From NCBI RefSeq assembly GCF_025506355.1, contig NZ_JANZYP010000076.1, positions 1 through 47,501 of the forward strand: a DNA stretch of 47,501 nt, written 5' to 3'. The stretch comes from Sphaerisporangium corydalis (GTDB taxonomy: Bacteria > Actinomycetota > Actinomycetes > Streptosporangiales > Streptosporangiaceae). The notes under the pieces were generated by a model that was not told the DNA's origin, ran no database searches, and saw only the letters and a program-made list of their open reading frames with translations. The translations under genes and the position numbers were made by a program. Positions 16,397 through 24,121 of the stretch are shown one piece after another (position 1 is the first letter of the stretch; every line of letters starts with the position of its first letter).

Positions 16397-17152
16397 ATGA
16401 CCATCAGAGGTTCGCTCGCGTCGTCGGCGGCGGTGCTGGCCGCGTTCGCGGTCCTGGCGCCGTCGCCCTGGTCCGCCGCCGGGTACGCGGAGTCCGGTCC
16501 GGTACCGGACCGGCCCGCGATCCGGTCGGTGAAGGTCAGGCCCGGGGCCCCGGTGGCCGGGCCCAAGGGCGCGGTACGGCTGGTGGTCGAGGTGGTCGCC
16601 CGGGGGGCGTCGGGCCCCCGGGGCGTCACGCTGCGGGTGGAGCCCGGCGGGCGCCGCCGCATGCGCGCGCCCGGCGGCGCGGCGGGCGGATCCGGGCCGG
16701 ACTGGGAGATCTGGCGGTTCAACCCTCCCGTGGGACTCACCCGGTGGTACCCGGCGGGCCGGTGGCGGGCCGTCGCGACCGCCAGGAACGCCCGGGGCGC
16801 CCGCGCGACGGCGACCGCCACGTTCCTGTTCAGGAAGGCGACCACGTTCAGCCGGGTCCGGGTGACCCGCGCGAAACGGCGCGCCCACGCCGTGCGGGTG
16901 ACCGGGACGCTCATGCGGGTGGACCCGACCGGCAGGTTCGACTATTGGACGTTCCCCCGGCAACGCGTCACCTTGCAGTTCAGAAAGCACGCCAAAGGGC
17001 GGTGGAAGAAGGTGGCCACGACCAGGACCAATGGGGACGGCGACTTCGCCCGGCGGGTGAGGCGGGCGCGCGGCACATGGCGCGTCGTCTATCCCGGCAC
17101 CCGCCATTACGCCGACGTATCCACCTCAGCTCGACATATAACTAGAAACTAG
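16397..17152 (+). CDS. Secreted two-domain protein, Arg-rich, paralogue of the next gene
   Basis: 251 aa. The signal peptide (MTIRGSLASSAAVLAAFAVL) is followed by a beta-rich domain containing IRSVKVRPGAPV and WYPAGRWRAVATAR, then a second beta domain containing QRVTLQFRKHAKGRWKKVAT and GTWRVVYPGTRHYA. Both domains align by eye with the product at 17312 (see findings). Unlike that copy it is very Arg-rich and lacks cysteines in the mature part. No catalytic motif is visible; the fold looks immunoglobulin-like, possibly surface- or matrix-associated. ATG 16397 lies 8 nt after TAGCCT (16384-16389), which suggests a leaderless transcript; no ribosome site is seen. A hairpin terminator follows at 17170. 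I do not recognise a named family. Confidence 0.78.
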   Translation: MTIRGSLASSAAVLAAFAVLAPSPWSAAGYAESGPVPDRPAIRSVKVRPGAPVAGPKGAVRLVVEVVARGASGPRGVTLRVEPGGRRRMRAPGGAAGGSGPDWEIWRFNPPVGLTRWYPAGRWRAVATARNARGARATATATFLFRKATTFSRVRVTRAKRRAHAVRVTGTLMRVDPTGRFDYWTFPRQRVTLQFRKHAKGRWKKVATTRTNGDGDFARRVRRARGTWRVVYPGTRHYADVSTSARHITRN

Positions 17153-17169
17153 GACAAATGGATATAAAT

Positions 17170-17186
17170 CCCGGCGAAGTGCCGGG
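17170..17186 (+). terminator. Hairpin after the first secreted paralogue
   Basis: CCCGGC (17170-17175), loop GAAGT, GCCGGG (17181-17186), 18 bp after the stop, followed by AT-rich sequence that probably holds the promoter of the next gene. Confidence 0.55.
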
Positions 17187-17311
17187 CGAAGTGTCCAATT
17201 TGTAATTATTTTCTGGGTGTTTGCTGGCAACTTTTGCGGCCATCAAAGCGTCTACGACGTAGGCACACCCTCAACCTGGGATGCCTTTCTCTACGGGGAG
17301 AGGAAGTCCGC

Positions 17312-18142
17312 ATGATGAAACGCATCGCTACCGCCCTGGTAGCGGCCGCCATGGGCGCTTCGGCGCTCTCCATGGCGGCGCCGGCGCTGGCCGATACGGC
17401 GCCGGGTACCGCGGTCAGCATCGAGTCCGTGAAGGTGACCCCGAACTCCGTGGTCATCCGCGGAGGCGATCACGTCGCGGTCACGGCCACGGTCGGTACC
17501 GTCAACGCCAAGGACGTGAAGTTCGACTTCGAGCCGACCGGACAGGGTGGGCAGCCCGACTGCAACCCCTGCCCGGGAGCCGCGAAGTCGTCCAGCGGCG
17601 ACGAGTACAAGACCTGGGACAAGACGATCGTTCTCGACCGGCACGATCCGGCCGGGAAGTGGCTCGTCTTCGTCGAGGCCACCGGTGAGGACGGCACGGT
17701 CGTCAAGGCCAAGTCCTCCTTCTTCGTGAAGGTCGTTCAGGACCGTCACCGCGGCCCGCGCGCGACGCGGCTCGCCTTCGACGCCGGCCCTGAGCCCGTC
17801 AAGAAGAACCACAAGCTCACGCTCCGAGGCGACCTTGACGTGGCGCGCTGCTACGGCGACTGGTGGTGGAACGGCGACGCCTACGTGGTGGGCGGCAGCC
17901 GGTGCCATGACGACTCCCGCTGGCACAGCTGGCACAACCTCGGCTGGCAGAAGCTGAAGGTGTACTTCCACCCGGCCCACGGCGGCAAGTGGCAGTACGT
18001 CGACTCCATCGAGACCAACCCGGACGGGAGCTTCTACACGAAGATCCCGGCGTACTGGTCCGGCACCTGGAAGGTCGTCTTCGAGGGCTCGCGCGGCCTG
18101 TCAGGGTCGTCGGCAACCGACTATGTGAAGGTTGTCCGCTAA
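17312..18142 (+). CDS. Secreted two-domain protein, paralogue of the previous gene
   Basis: 276 aa with a classic signal peptide (MMKRIATALVAAAMGASALS, cleavage near APALADTAP). Domain 1 (about 30-145) begins SIESVKVTPNSVVIRGGD and contains DCNPC, a probable disulfide pair, and HDPAGKWLVFVEATGEDG. Domain 2 (about 150-276) contains KLTLRGDLDVARC, a Trp-rich insertion (YGDWWWNGDAYVV, then SRCHDDSRWHSWHN), and GWQKLKVYFHPAHGGKWQYV. The end is GTWKVVFEGSRGL. Exported, probably to the cell surface or medium. Likely role unknown; calcium, polymer or surface-matrix binding is speculation. ATG 17312 has GGGGAGAGGAAG upstream. It has its own AT-rich promoter region (17187-17311) and a strong terminator at 18167. 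Confidence 0.82.
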   Translation: MMKRIATALVAAAMGASALSMAAPALADTAPGTAVSIESVKVTPNSVVIRGGDHVAVTATVGTVNAKDVKFDFEPTGQGGQPDCNPCPGAAKSSSGDEYKTWDKTIVLDRHDPAGKWLVFVEATGEDGTVVKAKSSFFVKVVQDRHRGPRATRLAFDAGPEPVKKNHKLTLRGDLDVARCYGDWWWNGDAYVVGGSRCHDDSRWHSWHNLGWQKLKVYFHPAHGGKWQYVDSIETNPDGSFYTKIPAYWSGTWKVVFEGSRGLSGSSATDYVKVVR

Positions 18143-18166
18143 GTCCTTGGCGTGACCGAACCTGAG

Positions 18167-18201
18167 CGCCTGGCCCCCGGGGACCTCCCGGGGGCCAGGC
18201 G
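18167..18201. terminator. Strong bidirectional hairpin terminator
   Basis: A perfect 15-bp stem (18167-18181 with 18187-18201) and loop GACCT lie between the convergent stops at 18142 and 18228. It likely ends transcription from both sides. Confidence 0.8.
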
Positions 18202-18227
18202 TTCCGCCGTTCCAGGGGCCCGCGGGC

Positions 18228-18539
18228 CTAGTCTTCCGGGGTGGTCGGGCCCGTCTCGCGCGCGAGTTCCAGGGCCGTCAGGTCGAGGGCGCTCAGCGTG
18301 AAGATGTTCGCGATCTGCTCCAGCGGCATTCCCGCGTCGCCCAGCTGGGTCATGGTCACAGCGGTGCGCAGGAAGACCCGCCCGATGACCACCTCGTCCA
18401 CGTCGGGCATGTCCTTGCGGAAGAAGTCGGCCAGTTGCTGGCCGACCTCGCGGTCGGCGTGTACTCGGGGATCGTTGAGCTCGGGGCTGGCCAGGATGTC
18501 CGCCAGGTCCCTGCGCTCGTCTTCCGTGAGCTTGCTCAA
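18228..18539 (-). CDS. Small acidic protein of unknown function
   Basis: 103 aa, not recognised. The start is TTG at 18539, chosen because GGGAGG lies six bases upstream (18551-18546). It is predicted helical, soluble and acidic: TEDERRDLADILASPELNDP, then GQQLADFFRKDMPDVDEVV, then a hydrophobic helical segment PLEQIANIFTLSALDLTALEL. No signal peptide, membrane helix or cysteine. It lies downstream of the mIHF gene on the same strand, but a hairpin at 18627-18662 separates them, so it is probably transcribed alone. Confidence 0.65.
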   Translation of the reverse strand: MSKLTEDERRDLADILASPELNDPRVHADREVGQQLADFFRKDMPDVDEVVIGRVFLRTAVTMTQLGDAGMPLEQIANIFTLSALDLTALELARETGPTTPED

Positions 18540-18626
18540 AGGTCGCCTCCCGCAGCGATGTCGTTATTGGGAGACTATGCGTTCGCGACCCCGGGGAAAA
18601 CGGCTCGGGTCCTCCGATGATCGGCT

Positions 18627-18662
18627 GGCGGCGGGACGACCCCGTCCATCCTGCCCGCCGCC
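18627..18662 (-). terminator. Hairpin after the mIHF gene
   Basis: GGCGGCGGG (18627-18635) and CCCGCCGCC (18654-18662) form a perfect 9-bp stem. The loop contains a further GGACG/CGTCC pair. It sits 24 bp past the mIHF stop. Confidence 0.6.
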
Positions 18663-18685
18663 GTGCCGACGCCCGGAGGGCGGCC

Positions 18686-18994
18686 TCAGGGGGAGACGGC
18701 GTCGACGAGCTTGCGACGCTGCTGCACGCCCAGGCCGCCGATGCGCCGCTTGTCGTCGACGCCCGCGCGCTCCATCAGCGCGGCGGCCTTGGTCGGGCCG
18801 ATGCCGGACAGGGCGCGCAGGGCCTGCGAGACCTTGATCTTCTTGGCGGTGTCGTCCTCACGCTTCAGCAGCTCGGCCAGCGTGAGCTCTCCGGTCTTCA
18901 GCCGGGCGAGGAGGGCGGCGCGCGCCTGGCGGGCCTCGGTGGCCTTGACCAGTGCCGCCTGGCGCTGCTCGGCGGTGAGTACGGGGAGGGCCAT
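18686..18994 (-). CDS. mihF: Integration host factor, actinobacterial type (mIHF/sIHF)
   Basis: 102 aa, the usual length. The protein has a long N-terminal helix (LTAEQRQAALVKATEARQAR, then AALLARLKTGELTLAELLKR) and a helix-two-turns-helix DNA-binding region, KIKVSQALRALSGIGPTKAA, with the conserved end RIGGLGVQQRRKLVD. This nucleoid protein bends and binds DNA and affects transcription and recombination. ATG 18994 is set by AAGGAG seven bases upstream; the open frame runs further to 19090 without family sequence. In most actinobacteria this gene sits beside gmk and rpoZ; here neither is present, so this may be an extra paralogue. It is divergent from the M14 carboxypeptidase gene. Confidence 0.93.
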   Translation of the reverse strand: MALPVLTAEQRQAALVKATEARQARAALLARLKTGELTLAELLKREDDTAKKIKVSQALRALSGIGPTKAAALMERAGVDDKRRIGGLGVQQRRKLVDAVSP

Positions 18995-19235
18995 GGGGGT
19001 TCTCCTTGGGAGGTCGATGTCGCGGGGGAGTGGTTCCGGCCGCCGGATGCGGTCGGCAAGTGAGTTACCCCCAGTACGGACATTAATCATCCTTATCCCT
19101 TCAGTGCCCGATCTACGCCCAGAAGTCGCGTGTCGTACAAGTCAGGAAATTTGGGCCTTCTAAGTTCGGACCATGGACCTGACTCTCAGGGGAGGCGCGC
19201 GACATTCCACGAGCGCGCGCCCGAGGGAGGAACAG

Positions 19236-20510
19236 GTGAGAGCTCGTCTGCTCGTCGTGTTCGCGATCCTCGCGCTGCTGTGCGCGAGCGGGATCCCCGG
19301 GGTCGGTGCCTCGGCGGAGCCGCCCCCGAACAACCAGTACCGCGTCGAAGGCCCGGCCACCGCGCAGCAGCGGACCGCCGTCGCGGCCACCGGCGCCGCG
19401 ATCGACGAGGTGGCCGCCGCGTCGGTGGTGGTGACGGCCTCCGACGCCGAGGTCGCCGAGATCAAACGGCTCGGCTACACGGTCACGCGCATCCCCCGCC
19501 CGCTGTCCCCGACACTGCCCCGGCCGCAGGACTTCCCCTCGGCCGACTCCGCGTACCACAACTACGCGGAGCTGACCACGCTGGTGAACCAGGTGGCCGC
19601 CACCTACCCGTCCATCGCCAGGAAGTACAGCTACGGCACCTCCTACGGCGGGCGCGACCTCATCGCCGTCAAGATCAGCGACAACGTCGCGACCGACGAG
19701 AACGAGCCCGAGGTGCTGTTCACCGCCCACCAGCACGCCCGCGAGCACCTGACCGTCGAGATGGCGATCTACCTGCTCAACCTGCTCACCACCGGCTACG
19801 CCTCCGACAGCAGGATCGCCGCCCTGGTGAACTCGCGGGAGATCTGGATCATGCCGGACCTCAACCCCGACGGCGGCGAGTACGACATCGCCACCGGCTC
19901 CTACCGCTCCTGGCGCAAGAACCGGCAGCCCAACTCCGGGTCCACCGCCGTGGGCACCGACCTCAACCGCAACTGGGCCTACCGCTGGGGCTGCTGCGGC
20001 GGCTCCTCGGGCACCAGGTCCAGTGAGACCTACCGAGGCGCGTCCGCCGAGTCCGCGCCCGAGGTGCGGGCGGTCGCCGACTTCGTGCGCGGCAGGGTCG
20101 TCGGCGGCAGGCAGCAGATCAAGTCCAACATCGACTTCCACACCTACGGCGAGCTGATCCTGTGGCCCTACGGCTACACCTACGACGACATCGCGACCGG
20201 CCTCACCCAGGACGACCACGACGCCTTCGCCGCGCTGGGCCGGAACATGGCGGGCACCAACAGCTACACCGCCCAGCAGGCCAGCGACCTGTACATCACC
20301 GACGGTTCCATCGACGACTGGATGTGGGCCACCTACAAGATCTTCAGCTACACCTTCGAGATGTACCCGAGGAACGGGTCACCGGGCTTCTACCCGCCCG
20401 ACGAGCAGATCGTGACCCAGACCACGCGCAACAAGGAGGCGGTCCTTCGCTTCCTGGAGTACTCCGACTGCGTCTATCGCATCATCGGAAAGGCCGCGCA
20501 GTACTGCTAG
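19236..20510 (+). CDS. Secreted M14 zinc carboxypeptidase
   Basis: 424 aa. GTG 19236 is fixed by GGAGG five bases upstream (19226-19230). A signal peptide ([19 protein letters not shown]) is followed by a short pro-like region (to about 100) and the M14 catalytic domain. Zinc ligands H167 and E170 lie in [13 protein letters not shown]302 in [16 protein letters not shown], and the catalytic Glu375 in YTFEMYPR. Substrate contacts NPDGGEYD and [19 protein letters not shown] are also present. It should remove C-terminal residues from extracellular peptides, like carboxypeptidase T/SG. There is no C-terminal cell-wall anchor. Transcribed alone, ending at the long hairpin at 20580. A POT peptide importer lies 5 kb away and could use its products. 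Confidence 0.95.
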   Translation: MRARLLVVFAILALLCASGIPGVGASAEPPPNNQYRVEGPATAQQRTAVAATGAAIDEVAAASVVVTASDAEVAEIKRLGYTVTRIPRPLSPTLPRPQDFPSADSAYHNYAELTTLVNQVAATYPSIARKYSYGTSYGGRDLIAVKISDNVATDENEPEVLFTAHQHAREHLTVEMAIYLLNLLTTGYASDSRIAALVNSREIWIMPDLNPDGGEYDIATGSYRSWRKNRQPNSGSTAVGTDLNRNWAYRWGCCGGSSGTRSSETYRGASAESAPEVRAVADFVRGRVVGGRQQIKSNIDFHTYGELILWPYGYTYDDIATGLTQDDHDAFAALGRNMAGTNSYTAQQASDLYITDGSIDDWMWATYKIFSYTFEMYPRNGSPGFYPPDEQIVTQTTRNKEAVLRFLEYSDCVYRIIGKAAQYC

Positions 20511-20579
20511 CGGGCACTTGAGCATCAGACAGGTCCGCGAGCCCCCGCGGCGCGCGTCCGACCACCGGCGTCCACACAG

Positions 20580-20617
20580 GGTACGGCCGCCGCCTTGGCA
20601 CAGGCGGCGGCCGTACC
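20580..20617 (+). terminator. Long perfect hairpin terminator after the M14 gene
   Basis: A perfect 15-bp stem (20580-20594 with 20603-20617) and 8-nt loop TTGGCACA, followed by a pyrimidine run. It is 70 bp past the stop codon. Confidence 0.75.
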
Positions 20618-20676
20618 TCCCTTCCGCGCGTCCCGGCAGGGCGATCCTCCCGCGCGCGCCTCGCCGGCGGGTCCCA

Positions 20677-20709
20677 TTTGGCGGGCCCTTTGGCGGTCGT
20701 TTGGGCGGG
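20677..20709. repeat. Three phased direct repeats TTTGGCGG(G/T)
   Basis: TTTGGCGGG (20677-20685), TTTGGCGGT (20689-20697) and TTTGGGCGGG (20700-20709) start 12 and 11 bp apart, about one helical turn. They lie about 130 bp upstream of the aldo/keto reductase start and could be a tandem operator. Confidence 0.45.
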
Positions 20710-20831
20710 CGGGCGCAGCGGTGATGGCGCGAAGGCGGGTGAGACGCGAAGATCGTGATCAAGACGGACCAAGCGGTCGTCACCCGCCGCACGGCAACGA
20801 CCGTCGACATATCTACATAGGGAGTTCAGCA

Positions 20832-21824
20832 ATGCGACAGCGCAGGCTGGGCGGCCAGGGACTTCAGGTCTCCACCGAAGGACTCGGCTGCATGGGCATG
20901 AGCTCGGCCTACGGTCCCGCGGACGAGACGGAGGCGATCGCCACCGTCCACCGCGCGCTCGACCTCGGGATCACCTTCCTCGACACCTCCGACATGTACG
21001 GCCCCTGGACCAACGAGGAACTGGTCGGACGCGCGATCTCCGGCCGGCGCGACGAGGTCGTGCTGGCCACCAAGTTCGGCAACGAGGTGGAGAACGGACG
21101 CCTCACCGGCCGGGTCAACGGCCGCCCCGACTACCTTCGCGAGGCGCTCGACGGCTCGCTCAAGCGTCTCGGCGTCGAGCACGTCGACCTGTACTACCAG
21201 CACCGCGTGGACACCGAAGTCCCCGTGGAGGAGACCTTCGGCGCGCTCGCCGACCTGGTCGCCGAAGGCAAGATCCGCTATGTCGGCATCTCGGAGGCGG
21301 CCCCCGAGAGCATCCGCCGCGCGCACGCCGTCCATCCCCTGACGGCCCTGCAGACCGAGTACTCCTTGTTCACCCGGGACGTCGAGGGGAACGACGTCCT
21401 GGCCACCACCCGCGAACTCGGCATCGGCTTCGTCGCCTACAGCCCGCTCGGCCGGGGTTTTCTCACCGGCACCATCCGCAGCGCCGGCGACCTGTCGGAG
21501 GAGGACCGGCGGCGCACCACCCACCCGCGTTTCCAGGAGGAGAACTTCGCACGCAATCTCGCCGTGGTCGACCGCATCCGCGTGCTGGCCGACGCCAAGG
21601 GCGTGACGTCCTCGCAGCTCGCGCTGGCCTGGGTCCTCGCCAGAGGTGAGGACATCGTGGTCATCCCGGGCACCAAGCGCCGCTCCTACCTGGAGGCCAA
21701 CGCGGCCGCCGCCGAGATCACCCTCACCCCCGGCGACCTGGCCGCCATCGACGCCGTGGCACCGCCAGGCGTCGCCCACGGCGACCGCTACCCGCCCGGC
21801 CACATGGAGGCCGTCCACCGCTGA
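20832..21824 (+). CDS. Aldo/keto reductase
   Basis: 330 aa. This NAD(P)H-dependent oxidoreductase has the full catalytic tetrad: D51 and Y56 in [17 protein letters not shown]81 in [10 protein letters not shown] and H124 in [13 protein letters not shown]-terminal cofactor-binding motifs [15 protein letters not shown] and [13 protein letters not shown] are also typical. It belongs to the group that includes YakC-like and perakine reductase-like AKRs with broad carbonyl substrates. ATG 20832 has GGAG at 20821-20824, seven bases upstream. It is monocistronic and convergent with the ThuA-domain gene. Possible regulation through the repeats at 20677-20709. Natural substrate unknown. Confidence 0.94.
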   Translation: MRQRRLGGQGLQVSTEGLGCMGMSSAYGPADETEAIATVHRALDLGITFLDTSDMYGPWTNEELVGRAISGRRDEVVLATKFGNEVENGRLTGRVNGRPDYLREALDGSLKRLGVEHVDLYYQHRVDTEVPVEETFGALADLVAEGKIRYVGISEAAPESIRRAHAVHPLTALQTEYSLFTRDVEGNDVLATTRELGIGFVAYSPLGRGFLTGTIRSAGDLSEEDRRRTTHPRFQEENFARNLAVVDRIRVLADAKGVTSSQLALAWVLARGEDIVVIPGTKRRSYLEANAAAAEITLTPGDLAAIDAVAPPGVAHGDRYPPGHMEAVHR

Positions 21825-21937
21825 CGGCCGTCCACCGACACCGCCCGCCGCGTCCCCGGCGCGGGGTTCCGCACCGGGGACGCGCGGGCACACGGCCCGG
21901 CGGGGGGCACCACGCCCGCCGCCGGGCCGCCTCCCGC

Positions 21938-24043
21938 CTAGGGCAGGGTCCACTTCTGGCCGGCGCCGGTGCCGCAGTCCCGGATGGCGACCGGGGTGGC
22001 GTCGGCGGTGCTTGCTCCGGTCACGTCCAGGCATCTGCCGGACTGGGGGTTGCGCAGGGTGCCGTCGCTTTGCGCGGCCCAGTTCTGGGCGGCGGAGCCG
22101 TTACACGTCCAGATCTGGACCTTGGTGCCGTTGGCGGTGGCGCCTCCGGCGACGTCCAGGCATTTGCCTAGGGCTTTGAGCACCTGGCCGGTGACGGTCC
22201 AGGTCTGGGCGCCGGTGCCGTTGCAGCCGTAGAGCTGGACCTGGGTGCCGTCGGTGGTGGCGGCGCCCGCGACGTCCAGGCACTTGCCCGCCAGCCCCTT
22301 CACCGGACCGGTGCGCGACGCCGGCGGGGTGCCCTTCACCAGGGTGAAGTCGTCCAGGTCGAACAGGCCGGTCCCGGTGCCGGTGTAGGTCAGGAACAGC
22401 GTCTGGGCGCCCGTGGGGACGCCCGTCAGGGAGCCCTGCACGTCGGCGTAGGTCTCCCAGCTCCCGGTGTTCGGCACGTTCACCGTCCCGAGCACCGTGC
22501 CGGTGGCCGAGCCCGTCCTGACCTGGATCGCGCCGCCGGCCCCGCCGGAGACGACCCGCGCCCTGAGCGCGGTCACCCCGGTCAGGTCGGTGCCCGCGTA
22601 CGACGACCAGTCACCCGGGTCGATGAACCCGAGCGTCCTGCCGCCGTGCGCGCCGGGCTTGTCGAACGGCGAGGCGCCACTGGCCGTGGTGTACGACTCC
22701 GCCTCGACGGTCCGGTCACCCGTCGCGCCGAGCTCCTTGATCCGGATGTGCCGGAACGCGGCGTCGTCGCCGTCGCCGTGGTTCTGGATGCCGATGTACC
22801 CCTGCTGGAGGCTGCGCGCCGGCACGGTGTTGGTGAAGTCGTTGATCTTCACCCCGTTGAGCAGGATCTGGACGCGCTCCCCCTCGACCAGCAGCTCGTA
22901 GGTGTTCCACTCCCCGGGCGGGTTCAGCGCCGCGTCACGGGCGGCCAGGTCGGCCGACTTGAACCCGTACACCGACCCGGTGGTGTGGTCGGGGGTGTCG
23001 GTGGCGTCGATCTGGATCTCGTAGCCGTTGTCGACCGCCGACCAGGGGTCGTCGCTCGCGGGGAACCCGATGAACACCCCCGAGTTGTCGTCGCCGGCCA
23101 GCTTCCAGTCCAGCTTCAGCGAGTAGGAGCGGAACTCCTTGGCCGAGTACCACAGCATGCCGAGGCCGCCGGAGGAGGTCAGGGTGGCGTCCGCGGAGGC
23201 GAACCCGCCCGGGCCCGCGTGCGACCAGCCGGTCGTCGAACCGTCGTACAGGTTGGTGTACCCGGTCTCCGGCCGGCAGTCGGCCCTGGTCTTGCCCGCC
23301 GCGTACCGGATGCCGCCGAGGAGCTGCGCGCGGAAGCCGCTCTCCGCGTACGACTCGATGGTGTGGCCGCCGCCGGTGTAGAACGACCGCCCGCCGCCGT
23401 AGGCCTTGCACCAGGTGGTGGGGTGGTCGCCGCTCATCGTGCCGCCGGAGTACGACGACTCGTCGAGGGTGGCGAGCACGTGCGCGGTGGTGCGCGGGTT
23501 GGTCCGGTAGTTGTACCACTCGTCGGTGCGCGTCAGGCTCTGGCCGAGGTGCGCGGTCCCGGCGTGCGCCCGGTCCTCCACCTTGACGGTGGCCGGCTGG
23601 ATCGCCGGATGCGAGGAGAACCACGCTCCGACGAGCTGGCCGTAGAACGGCCAGTCGTACTCGGTGTCGGCCGCCGCGTGGACGCCGACGAAGCCCTTGC
23701 CCGAGGCGACGTAGGACTCGAACGCGGTCTGCTGCGCGGCGTTGAGCACGTCGCCGGTGGTGCTGAGGAAGACCACCGCCGCGTACTGGCCGAGGTTGGC
23801 GGTGGTGAACGCGTTGCCGTCCTCGGTCGCGTCGACGGTGAAGTTGGCGGACGCGCCCAGGTCACGGATGGCCTGGATCCCCGCCGGTATCGAGTCGTGC
23901 CGGAACGCCGCCGTCTTGGAGAACACGAGCACCTTGTAGGCGGTGTCGGCCGCCGTGGCCTGACCGGCTCCGGTTCCGGCTCCTGCGATCATCGCCAGGG
24001 CCGCCGCGGCCAGGGTCAGTCCCCGGCGCAGTAGGTTTCGCAC
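21938..24043 (-). CDS. Secreted ThuA / DUF1080 / CBM6 / ricin-B lectin protein
   Basis: 701 aa. GTG 24043 has GGAGGG eight bases upstream. Order: signal peptide (NLLRRGLTLAAAALAMIAGA); ThuA-like trehalose-utilisation fold (about 35-250) with VFSKTAAFRHDSIPAGI and GVHAAADTEYDWPFYGQLVG; DUF1080 laminin-G-like 3-keto-glycoside hydrolase domain (about 260-440) with NSGVFIGFPASDDPWSAVDN and GEWNTYELLVEGERVQILLN; CBM6-type beta-sandwich (about 444-570, starting TVEAESYTT); and a ricin-B trefoil (about 575-701) with three GKCLDV/GRCLDV repeats. It is exported and probably binds and cleaves polysaccharides or 3-keto sugars. It lies 78 bp downstream of the dehydrogenase-like gene on the same strand, so the two are likely one operon. 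Its lectin module is almost identical at DNA level to that of its neighbour. Confidence 0.9.
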   Translation of the reverse strand: MRNLLRRGLTLAAAALAMIAGAGTGAGQATAADTAYKVLVFSKTAAFRHDSIPAGIQAIRDLGASANFTVDATEDGNAFTTANLGQYAAVVFLSTTGDVLNAAQQTAFESYVASGKGFVGVHAAADTEYDWPFYGQLVGAWFSSHPAIQPATVKVEDRAHAGTAHLGQSLTRTDEWYNYRTNPRTTAHVLATLDESSYSGGTMSGDHPTTWCKAYGGGRSFYTGGGHTIESYAESGFRAQLLGGIRYAAGKTRADCRPETGYTNLYDGSTTGWSHAGPGGFASADATLTSSGGLGMLWYSAKEFRSYSLKLDWKLAGDDNSGVFIGFPASDDPWSAVDNGYEIQIDATDTPDHTTGSVYGFKSADLAARDAALNPPGEWNTYELLVEGERVQILLNGVKINDFTNTVPARSLQQGYIGIQNHGDGDDAAFRHIRIKELGATGDRTVEAESYTTASGASPFDKPGAHGGRTLGFIDPGDWSSYAGTDLTGVTALRARVVSGGAGGAIQVRTGSATGTVLGTVNVPNTGSWETYADVQGSLTGVPTGAQTLFLTYTGTGTGLFDLDDFTLVKGTPPASRTGPVKGLAGKCLDVAGAATTDGTQVQLYGCNGTGAQTWTVTGQVLKALGKCLDVAGGATANGTKVQIWTCNGSAAQNWAAQSDGTLRNPQSGRCLDVTGASTADATPVAIRDCGTGAGQKWTLP
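21940..22323. repeat. 384-bp ricin-B cassette, copy A
   Basis: Aligns without gaps to 24124-24507 at an offset of 2184 bp. About 11 mismatches counted by eye, roughly 97% identity. It exactly spans the ricin-B module and ends where the upstream domains begin to differ. Confidence 0.9.
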
Positions 24044-24121
24044 CTTGCGTTCCCTCCTTGGGTGGTGATGGACGCCAGAGGGTCTCCGGTGCGCGGGGGC
24101 CGCGCACCGGAGACACCGGGG

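Larger units (their letters stand above)
20511..20831 (+). other. Non-coding interval between M14 and aldo/keto reductase genes
   Basis: This 321-bp interval holds a strong hairpin (20580-20617), three direct repeats of TTTGGCGG type (20677-20709) and then the reductase promoter region. GGAG at 20821 is the ribosome site. No supportable gene was found. Confidence 0.6.
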
